Shown: positions 55,995 through 64,000 of the stretch, piece by piece
How the letters are laid out: every line of letters starts with the position of its first letter
Numbering within the stretch: position 1 is the stretch's first letter
Origin: Phellopilus nigrolimitatus
Lineage: Eukaryota > Basidiomycota > Agaricomycetes > Hymenochaetales > Hymenochaetaceae
Assembly: GCA_021029095.1 (NCBI GenBank)
Contig: JAJOHG010000003.1
Span: 1,054,001-1,118,000, forward strand
DNA: 64,000 bases
Direction: 5' to 3'
Position numbers and translations under genes: made by a program
Notes under the pieces: model-generated
What the model was told of the DNA's origin: nothing
Seen by the model: the letters and a program-made list of their open reading frames with translations, nothing else
Databases searched by the model: none

Positions 55995-57978
55995 ATGAAA
56001 GAACCTCTCCCCCTCTCATCGCCTCCTGGTAGCGCTGCGTTAGGAGTACCTTTACCCTGTGCTCCGCATGCGATTTCAGTCTCTCTCCCTACATGGCAAG
56101 ACAATGTTGACTGGGCAGAAGGAAATTCAAACGTCGTCGACGTCATGTCTACTGGTTATCCAAGATTCTTTATTCACAGGAGCATTCAGAAGGCAAGCAA
56201 CCTTTTTTGCACCACAAGTCATGATCTTGCTTAATTTATCGACTCTCGTGTAGTTGGCGAAAATTTGTTTGGAGTCGTTGAAAATCTACGATGACCTAGC
56301 TATGCTGTTTCCGACGGCGCGCACGGCTGAAGAGTGTTCTTCCTACCTGATACGATATGCTCAGAACAAGCACCCATCGGCAATTCGGGTCATTCATTTT
56401 GGACTATTCTGTGCCTCTAGTGAAACTTGCGATAGTAGAGCCGAACTGCATCTAATTCGCTTCCCGCCGGACATCTGGAAGCTAGCGAAATCGTTTTGGC
56501 AAAATACGGGAATGGGAATCTCCAGTCGCTACGCTGATAGGATTTTGCAAAGCCTAACTAACGACACGAAGTTAGTCACTATTGACAGGCCTCTGAATAG
56601 CCATTTGGTGAGAACGTCATGATCGGTCCTGAATTTTAGAAGCTGAGTTTTTTTTTTTTTTTTTGACATACAGAACAAATTCCCTGGCGCTCTGAAAGAA
56701 AAATGGATCGTGAAGTGCAGAATCGCGAACATGGCCAACGGAGGGGATGGGATTTCGGAAGCGCCGGAGCTGGGTAAATCTCATGAAGAGCAGCAGGTCG
56801 AGGGACATCACTCCGTAACAGCAAATCACGTTTTCCTTTACCCGACCGGCATGTCTGCAATCTGGCACGCTCATCAACTCAGTCTAGTTATCGGACCAAA
56901 ACGCAAGTGCATTTGCTTTGGGTCAGTCATCTTCGGGTTATAATGATTTATCGCATCACTAATTATTCTTCAGATTTTCATATACGGATACCATAAAAGT
57001 TTTAGAACGCTGGGGGTCAGAATCAATAACGTTCTTTGGAGACCCAAATGCGAACATCACGGCTCTTGAAACGTACCTTCTAGATGCACATGTGGCTGCT
57101 CTCTTTTGCGAGGTCACTTCAAACCCATTGCTGCAGACGCCAGACTTGCCACGGTTGCGTGAGCTCGCTGATGAACATGGCTTTTTGATTATCGTTGACG
57201 ACACGATCGGGAACTTTATCAACGTCGACGTTTTGCGGTATGTGGACATCATCGCGACGAGCATGAGCAAGTCATTCAGTGGAAGCGGAAATGTTATGGG
57301 TGGAAGGTGAGTTTGTCAATTGCCCTGTACGCAACGCGTAATTCTAATGCGCCAGACAGCTTAGTGATCAATCCAAACTCTCAGCACTTCGCTTTCATAA
57401 GCGAATATTTAGAGAAGACGTTCGTTGATGATTACTATTATGAAGATGCAATAGTCATGGAGAAAAACTCACGGGACTTCGCCGAGCGCGTTCGCACGAT
57501 CAACGCCAATGCAGAGGCAGTATGCGAATACCTGAGAATGAAGTCTTCCAGTTTTGCAGGACCGCTGTCGGCAAACCCATCGTCCGAGTCCCAGCAATTC
57601 GTTATCAAAGACGTCTTCTACCCGAAGTGGGTGACCAGGCAAAACTATGACCTCTGTCGGCGAGCGGGGTCGAGTAACAACTTTGGACCGCTCTTCTCAT
57701 TGACATTCACCACTGCGGCTGCATCTCACGCGTTTTACGACACGCTTCAATGTGCGAAGGGACCATCCCTTGGCACGAACTTTACGCTGGCGTGTCCATA
57801 TACTATTTTGGCCCACTTCAAGGAGCTCGAATGGGCGGCGGGATATGGGGTAGAGGAAAATCTTGTTCGTTTGAGTATCGGAATGGAGGATAAGGAGACG
57901 ATTTTAGGATGGGTCAAGGAAGCCCTTGAAGAAGCTGAGAAGTTTGGCGAGAATCCTCGAGCAACAGTTATTTCGTAG
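55995..57978 (+). CDS. STR2: Cystathionine gamma-synthase (PLP-dependent transsulfuration enzyme)
   Basis: Exons are 55995-56192, 56254-56607, 56674-56921, 56974-57306 and 57360-57978, giving 583 aa. The N-terminus has the fungal pattern LPCAPHAISVSLPTWQDNVD and VMSTGYPRFFIHRSIQKLA. The PLP fold is in the second half: FLYPTGMSAIWHAHQL, FCEVTSNPLLQTPDL, FLIIVDDTIGNFINVD and the Schiff-base lysine in DIIATSMSKSFSG. YGVEENLVRLSIGMED is the usual end. The enzyme joins cysteine and an activated homoserine to make cystathionine, feeding methionine synthesis. The large N-terminal extension is normal for fungal members. Intron 1 (56193-56253) has a textbook GC-AG donor, AAG then GCAAGC. A long T tract in intron 2 serves as the polypyrimidine tract. 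Confidence 0.9.
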
Positions 57979-58499
57979 GTTGGCGATAATTTACGATGTT
58001 CGGTTTCCGAGAATTTGTGTTTCTGCAAGCAAGCGCTGATCCGGTTTTAGAGCATGAGCAATAAATCAAAAGTTATGTTTGCGAGGTATTGCCAGCTCGC
58101 GCCATACATGTAGTGCTAAAAGGATTAGCTATTTCATAGATCTACGAGTCGTGCGTGGCAGCGCCGTGGCTTGAAAAAGTATGGCTTTTGAATTTACTGG
58201 AAGTTGCTGAGGATCATCGCGTCGTCCGTTGGCAAATTGACTCTTGGTGTTTTTGTATTATTTTGACTTCGGGGGAATACCATTATATGCAATTGTTTCA
58301 GAATTCATGCGGATATACAAGATATTTAAGGAAGCGAGCTGCTGGACAAATCTTGAAATTACCGGTAACAGTGGTGTTCCATCGGAAAGGAAACTTCATA
58401 TCACGTGGGAAGATTGAAGTCGCGTTATGCACGTGTCTTCGTTACGCGCCTGTCTTCACCACAAACTTGACCACTATCCTTGGCTCGACAGCAATAGAG
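57979..58499. other. Intergenic, no gene recognised
   Basis: A frame from 58155 to 58577 is open but overlaps the presumed start of the next gene in another phase and shows no motif. Likely 3' flank and promoter. Confidence 0.45.
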
Positions 58500-59697
58500 A
58501 TGTCCAAAAGTAAGAAATGGAGAATGTTTTCGCGAAACAAATCACCTGGATTTTACAGGAAATGCGCCTCCAAATAGACAATGGCAACGCGTCGATGAAG
58601 GGCAGGAAGCGGACTCTGGCCGTGCAGGCTAGCCGTGAGTGGTCATGCGCCCCTACAATACTCATAGTTGACGTTTCATGGACTCAGTCGAACTAGACCT
58701 CGAAGATGCATCTATTCCCGTAACAAAGGAAGTGAGTTCGAAGTAGACTAGACGCGTTTTGTAGGCCGATACAATGTCTTTCGTATTCCAGGTCGTAGAA
58801 GCTATGCGGAAGCGCATCATTGAGGTTAGCTATTCCAGAGTGCTTTGTAGCGCGTTACTTCCAGTTCTCATTTATATACATTAGCTGGAAGATGCGCTTC
58901 AGGGTCAACCTTCCGCGAAACGCGCCAAGACTTTAAAGAACGTAGACGAGGCGCCAAAGGCTGGTCCGTCAACAGGCTCGTCTGCAGGAGCCAGTGCTAG
59001 CAAGACCAAAGTAGATGCGAAGAAGGTGGATACATTGCTCAAAAGGTTTTGGACGAGGTCAGTAAGAACACTTTTGAGAATACATGTTGCGTAGAGTTTG
59101 ACTACATACTTATAATCTCTTTCCTTTTCTTTAGCTTGCAGAAGGAAGTCAAAACCGAAAAATACAAGTTTAGAGGAGGCGACCCCAAGGAATGCAAGAT
59201 CGACGAGATCATCGAGGTCGATGATTTCCATGCAATCTTTGATGGGAAGGGTGTTCTCATCCAACCCACACCAACGAACAAGCCGACCTCGACGGTCACC
59301 ATCAAAGAATTTGCACGTCCTTCGCTGTATTCTATTTTTGTTTTGATAATAACTGGCTTTTCAGACTGCAGGGGATGTCGAAGACCTTTTCGGCAAATAT
59401 TTCAAGGAACTCAAGGGGAACCGCTACAGTGTCGGTGGTCAGTCTACCAGCATCCTTTTGTTCTGTTTTCTCGTTTATAGTCCGACGTTCATTATAGGTA
59501 TTATGGCCCGCTTTGCAAAGGGCGAGAAGATCGGGCTCGTCGCTCTGAATATCAATGGGCTCTCAGTCAGCTATGCAAAAAATACAATGAAATGCACGCT
59601 TAAGTTTGAGGTTGAGGAGGCTACCATGTACCGCGTGGGCCTTGACGATGACTTCGCAGGGTACGGTCTCTACAAGAACCTCCAAATTGGATTTTGA
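58500..59697 (+). CDS. Unidentified protein with coiled-coil head and compact C-terminal domain
   Basis: Well-supported exons are 58688-58731, 58792-58824, 58885-59057, 59135-59312, 59365-59437 and 59498-59697. The 5' end is uncertain: exon 58500-58509 (MSK) plus 58559 onward, or a start at 58678 (MDSVELDLEDAS), are possible. The head is a coiled coil (KEVVEAMRKRIIELEDALQ) with a basic patch (SAKRAKTLK) and a Ser/Ala-rich linker. The C-terminal 190 residues form one domain: VDTLLKRFWTRSLQKEVKTE, FHAIFDGKGVLIQPTPTNK, DVEDLFGKYFKELKGNRYSV, GEKIGLVALNINGLSVSYA and YRVGLDDDFAGYGLYKNLQI. I recognise no family. The intron at 59313-59364 needs a GC-AG boundary (TTT then GCACGT). It is tail-to-tail with NDUFB9. 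Confidence 0.65.
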
Positions 59698-59874
59698 TTT
59701 GATCCGGTTGCCAATGAACATCATCGCGCGGATGTACTGTTTATTTTCGTTTATCCCTCAGTCTGCACTCACCCCTCTTGACTTGCGCTTATCTTAACCA
59801 GCGGCCACACGCTTCCGTAGACCTAAAACAGCTTTCTTGCGATTGTATAAAATGTATGGAACATCCCAATAATA

Positions 59875-60506
59875 CTAATGGTGCGCATCTGCTGATAGGT
59901 GGTCGTATATGGGTCCGAGGGTTGGCTGTAAGGGTATAAGCCATCTACTAGATGAGATTATAGGACGAAAAACATACTGGAATGTTGCGTTCCCTAGAAA
60001 TAATTAAAGTATAAGAATGGCACTGTCTGAGTAGCACAATAATAACGAACCATTTGGTACCACCGGGGGACGAAGACGCTGCCGGGACGCAGAGCGAAGC
60101 ATTCGTCCGGTCAGACAAAAGCAGTAGTGAGAAAACATGTATGTGCTCACGGATATACGGGTCTGGATGCTTAATTTCCGCAAGGTTCGCCTCCGCTTTC
60201 TCCAAGATGATCGCAAGAGCACGCGGGTCATGCACATCCCTGTTTGACCGCATAACAATCATGAGCAAAGGATGTCCGACGCCTTTCTCTCCCTCTCCAG
60301 CTTCCGTGCGCTGCGTTTCTTGCCCAAGCAGGGGATAGCACTCACCGGTTTGATTCAAACTCGGCACGGATCTGTGCGGCCTTCCAGCGCCAGATGTCGC
60401 GACGCCCGGTCCAGTCGAGCGAATTCTTGAGGTAGCGCTTGTATAGCGACATCACATAGAAACGGTGCGCGGCAGGAAAAGGAGAGATGGCTGTTGTTGC
60501 GGACAT
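59875..60506 (-). CDS. NDUFB9: Complex I subunit NDUFB9 (B22, LYR-motif protein)
   Basis: Five exons on the minus strand (60346-60506, 60151-60239, 60051-60078, 59978-59993, 59875-59925) give 114 aa. After MSATTAISPFPAAHR comes the LYR-type segment FYVMSLYKRYLKNSLDW and RRDIWRWKAAQIRAEFE. Then DVHDPRALAIILEKAEANLA, KHPDPYIPSSSPGGTKWERN and IPPTLGPIYDHLSADAHH. These are the conserved blocks of the fungal homologue. It is an accessory subunit of the complex I membrane arm that binds the acyl carrier protein through the LYR motif. Exons 3 and 4 are only 28 and 16 nt; both are required to complete GGTKWERNIP. The neighbour on the plus strand ends 177 bp away. Confidence 0.92.
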
Positions 60507-61124
60507 GCCTGTACGCTAGCTGAGTGTAAGTTCGTCCAGAGTGCGGACACACCGAGAAGGGGTGCCACTTTAGGTATGTGTCTAGGAAAAACCGCCGACT
60601 GACCCAAATTCCTTTTTTGGTCTTTGTCACACTGAATAACACAATATAATTCGTGGTTGGGAGTGTCGCAAAATAGCAATGCCCTCGCCTTTTACTAGGG
60701 CATTCCGTGTGCAGCTCCTATCCAAGGCCACAAATCAATATTTGGGATAACAAGTCACTTTGAATGACTTCTAATTTCTTTACTTTTAGCTTTACTTTTT
60801 ATCGGAATGACATAGGCTCGACGATCAAGCAAGTAAAATGATTCTACTTAGAGCGCACACTTATATAATACGTAAAATATATTGGCAGCCCATAGCTTTG
60901 GTTTGCAATGAGAAACCGACACATCTGCCGATTAACGAAACTGCCATTTACATGCATACGTAACTGGAGTGCAATATGGGCTTGTCTACAGAGGAAAAGA
61001 CGGATTCATTGCAAAGAATATGACGCTGGAAACAGCAGGGACTGAGACAAAGGCCAAGAACCTAGAGGATAGTACTAGTGGGATGAGCCTGAACAGGAAA
61101 ACACTGAGGAAACGATAAAGACAG
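60507..61124. other. Intergenic, AT-rich
   Basis: Lies between the NDUFB9 start and the GH125 stop. AT-rich between 60750 and 60900. It should contain the NDUFB9 promoter; no gene or repeat recognised. Confidence 0.5.
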
Positions 61125-63575
61125 CTACAGCACAACAGAGATGTTATACGGTTTCCCATCCTCAAATAGCAGATGTGGTTTTGTGCTTGCAAGATACAGA
61201 ATGGATTCCGCAAAGTAAGACTGGCAGGGTTTTGGCAATCAATAAGGCAGAGTTTTTATGAAGAAAAATCACATACGTTCGCCCACGCACTTGATCCAGG
61301 GTGCACACAATCAGACGTTTTCAGAGTAGGTTGGTCCAGGAAAAAATGGAGCTTATAACCATTGCCGAGTGTAGTCGCTAATATTGTGCGTCTGGACACC
61401 TGCGTGTAATTGCTTTATTTAATAAAGCTTAGCGAGAGCGTGAATCTCCATACTTTCATGGATCAGCCCCAACCCTGTCGTCGTATTTTTCAAGTATTCC
61501 AATTTCGTGAGGATATCCTGGGTATATAGAAACGATGGATTTAGTCGACACACCCTCAGGCTAAAAATTGAAGAGACACACATTGTCATCCGATCCGGTG
61601 ATTACCTCCGTAATGAGACCCATGGGCCACGGATGGGCTTCATCAACATGCTGCCCGCCGACACCTCGGATGACAGGTCCAATACCTTTTGTCTGCTCTT
61701 AACATGACTTCATGAAGCCATCAAAATCGTTGACACTTGCCATAATACGGATTTCCATCCGGGTTGAGCAACATCGCACGGGTGTTTTGGTAAATCTCAT
61801 CGCTGTTGTTAACAAACCCGAGATATGGAATGGAGACCAGTGAAGGAACGTTAGCATCTAAGAGGACAATAGTGAGCTCTGAAAGTAAGAGAACAAGTAT
61901 ATGAACGAAAACCAGCCGTCTTGTATCACAACGCCACCATACCCTTTTAACATTTATATAGTCAGAGTCGGTCAGATTCAACTTTCAGTTGATTCTCACG
62001 TACCGTCGATTTCATATGCGAATACTTTTCCCCAATCCGCCGTGTTTACCACACCATACTTCCATATCGCATCTTCAACGATTTGTGCGCGCTCGAAAGC
62101 CCGACTTCCTAGATCTGGACGTGTGCCGATCTTCTCTAAGAGGTTTGCAAGAGCACGCAGTTCGACGACAAGCATCGCTTGGTGCGGGATGTTATACGGG
62201 AATATTACGACGTCATCTGTATGCGGTACATCAGAATATTTTTTCACCGACAGAACGAAGAAATATGCACACCTGAGGGTCGGTATGTCGTCCCAACCAG
62301 GCCCGTATTTCTCTTCGGGGGACCTCGACCTCGGTTCCGCATGTATTGTTGATTAGGTCCGCTCTGTAAATGGTTTATTGATGGTATTGAATTCAAAAGT
62401 CTGGAGGAGCGTACGATATTATAAAAAGAGACAACATTTCCATCGGAATCAAATGTCGGTGTGGCTTGTTCTTGTATAACGGTAAAAATGGCTTCGACTG
62501 CGTTGAACCCTAGTACGACATTTATAAAATCGTATTGACAATTTGTTAATATTGTATTGAATATTAGCTCTAACCTACATTGTCTGCCATTGAAAGAGAA
62601 AATACTTTCGTCCCCAGAGTACTCATAATACAGTCGGCTAAGCTGGAGAAAACTGAGCAGCGAATCAAGCTCGTACTGGAAGAAAGCTTGTCATCATGAA
62701 AGCTTAGCGAGGAAGGATAAGCTGCTTACGCCGCATGTCCAAACAATTTGCATATCATCCGGTGGGGAAATACTTGCTCCTACACCCCCGCTACAGCACG
62801 ATGGTGATAAACCCTTAGTTCATAGGGAATAAGAAAGTGTTGTGTAAGGAACTTTCTAAGTTACACATACTGATTCAGGAGGAGGTTGGAAAGCATTACA
62901 ATATGGGAACATCGTGATATATCGAGCTATCGACCAGAAAATGTCAGTAATGCGCGCAAAGTCAAAGTTGTAACGAAAGCACACCTTGGAGATTAATCAC
63001 TCCGCGTGTCAGGTTCTGAAGAGCCGGATCCTTGGCTATGAGTGGAAGATATACCTTGAATTGATTGCTGGAATCGCGCAACCATTCTGCTTGGATATCA
63101 CCTATCACGACAAAAGTAAGGTCCTCGTTATACCACTCGATAGTCGTATCGAGAGTGTTGGGAAATGTGTTCTCAAATAGTCTGTTTTAATCCTTGATCA
63201 TGCGCATAAACAAATCAACGTCGGAAGTCCGAACTCACCTTGCTAGATCTTTGTCCTTCATTCTAGTCATTCTAGTGGTCATATCAACAATCACTTTTTC
63301 CACAGCGGAGCTGCTAAATGTTCGACAGGCTTGTTCAGGACGCATGAATGGAAGGCCCAGAGGTCCTTTCAGCATGTGAATGTAGGGTCAAATAAACGTT
63401 GATAGAAAGTAGATAAATTCGCTGTACCATCCGAAGGATCTCCGTGCGGCGTCAAGGAATATGAAGAATATGATTGACAGTTTGTCCGTGTATCTCTCTC
63501 GCGTGATACCGCTCCTTGCCCACGGAGAGGCAGGAGAAGTAGTAGAGCAAACAGAGCAGGGAATTGCTGAAGCAT
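61125..63575 (-). CDS. Secreted GH125 exo-alpha-1,6-mannosidase (Mug157 family)
   Basis: Fifteen exons on the minus strand (63428-63575, 63239-63365, 62985-63181, 62871-62926, 62730-62813, 62579-62675, 62415-62509, 62273-62363, 62004-62216, 61741-61878, 61582-61685, 61454-61517, 61360-61399, 61277-61289, 61125-61220) give 520 aa. A signal peptide ([20 protein letters not shown]) leads to [20 protein letters not shown] and [20 protein letters not shown]125 blocks are [80 protein letters not shown] and LGLIHES, whose Glu fits the proposed catalytic base. The enzyme trims alpha-1,6-mannose from N-glycans or mannan. The usual RQWFAWAN is RQCAWAN here, across a 13-nt exon. Intron 10 is GC-AG (ATG then GCAAGT). 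Confidence 0.9.
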
Positions 63576-64000
63576 CTCGATACGCTGGACCTCGTCTTCG
63601 GCGCGGGGGCACGAACCCATCGGAATTGACGGCCCTCATTTATAAAGAACAACCTCTTTCAACACAAAGTCGATACACATGTTTGTTTTCAGTGCGGCCC
63701 AGAAGCTAGCTTAAAAAAGAATTCATGTTGACAGCGAGACAGCTGGCAAGACAAGCATTATCATGAAGCCATGTGATCTTCCCTCGGTTAGAAAGGGCTC
63801 GTAAGGTTGAGCGCGAATTTCATACCCAATGAAAGATATAGTATATGAAGTCATATTTATGTGCCAGTCTAGTGCGTGTTTCGATCAAACGCGGTTAGCC
63901 ACGAGAGAGGCGCGACGCGCGTCTCGGACGAACGTAACCTCCACGATAACCCTCCACGACGCGCGGCGAATCTGCCAGTCACTTGCTGACCTTCAATCGA
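63576..64000. other. Upstream region of GH125 gene to window end
   Basis: Expected promoter of the GH125 gene. No other gene is seen before the window ends; CG-rich sequence with repeated GCGCG near 63910-63970 may begin another promoter. Confidence 0.4.

Noticed and set aside
58155..58577. 140-codon plus-strand frame before the unidentified gene
   Set aside because: Starts without an ATG, has no motif and overlaps the likely start of the next gene in a different phase.
1..64000. CRISPR array, phage or bacterial operon content
   Set aside because: No regularly spaced repeats and no ribosome-binding sites; all recognisable genes are intron-bearing fungal nuclear genes.

Overview
This 64-kb window is nuclear DNA from a filamentous basidiomycete, most likely an Agaricomycete; I cannot name the species. 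Genes are densely packed and split by many introns, mostly 45-90 nt, with GTRNGY-type donors and short CT-rich acceptors. Housekeeping proteins are fungal in type, and accessory families typical of Agaricomycetes are present: a CRN/RHS-like P-loop NTPase, a GPI-anchored chitin deacetylase, a GH125 mannosidase, an F-box/LRR protein and small secreted proteins. I rebuilt every gene by hand, splicing so that reading phase and family motifs stay continuous. Exon limits are therefore predictions.

Layout. 1-5.3 kb: one small unidentified gene, then gene-poor DNA. 5.3-7.4 kb: C2H2 zinc-finger factor (+). 9.3-16.1 kb: MIX23/CID1 (+), GILT-like thiol reductase (+), YOS1 (-), mitochondrial ribosomal uL22m (+), OST1/ribophorin I (+), a secreted protein (-). 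17-19.7 kb: RRN3 (-). 20.3-21.2 kb: single-pass membrane protein (-), with a cluster of three MCB boxes upstream. 22.7-25.1 kb: STE20/GCK kinase (-). 26.8-29.3 kb: TFIIF alpha (-). 29.4-30.2 kb: AT-rich island with a hairpin. 30.3-32.3 kb: CRN/RHS-like NTPase (+). 33.6-35.1 kb: chitin deacetylase (-). 36.3-40.1 kb: VAC14 (-). 40.4-41.5 kb: GNAT acetyltransferase (+). 41.7-43.3 kb: Gfo/Idh/MocA oxidoreductase (-). 43.8 kb: a 42-residue Cys-rich peptide gene (-). 44.55-44.75 kb: a MITE-like inverted-repeat element. 44.9-46.7 kb: F-box protein (+). 47.0-49.0 kb: AFG1 ATPase (-). 49.5-51.0 kb: RNF220-type E3 ligase (+). 51.5-51.9 kb: TOM7 (-). 52.0-53.2 kb: eIF3f (+). 54.4-55.5 kb: secreted protein made of mini-exons (+). 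56.0-58.0 kb: cystathionine gamma-synthase (+). 58.5-59.7 kb: unidentified conserved-looking protein (+). 59.9-60.5 kb: complex I subunit NDUFB9 (-). 61.1-63.6 kb: GH125 (-).

The genes do not form one pathway. Mitochondrial biogenesis is well represented (MIX23, uL22m, TOM7, AFG1, NDUFB9), as are the secretory and cell-wall route (YOS1, OST1, chitin deacetylase, GH125) and transcription or translation (RRN3, TFIIF, eIF3f). Several pairs are head-to-head and probably share promoters: YOS1/uL22m, VAC14/GNAT, AFG1/RNF220 and TOM7/eIF3f.

The points most worth a second look are: six introns that only make sense as GC-AG introns; the tiny Cys-rich peptide gene with its own TATA box; inverted copies of a TCACGTGA-containing motif around the NTPase gene and the AT-rich island; a 4-nt first coding exon in VAC14; and a secreted protein in which every intron is phase 0.
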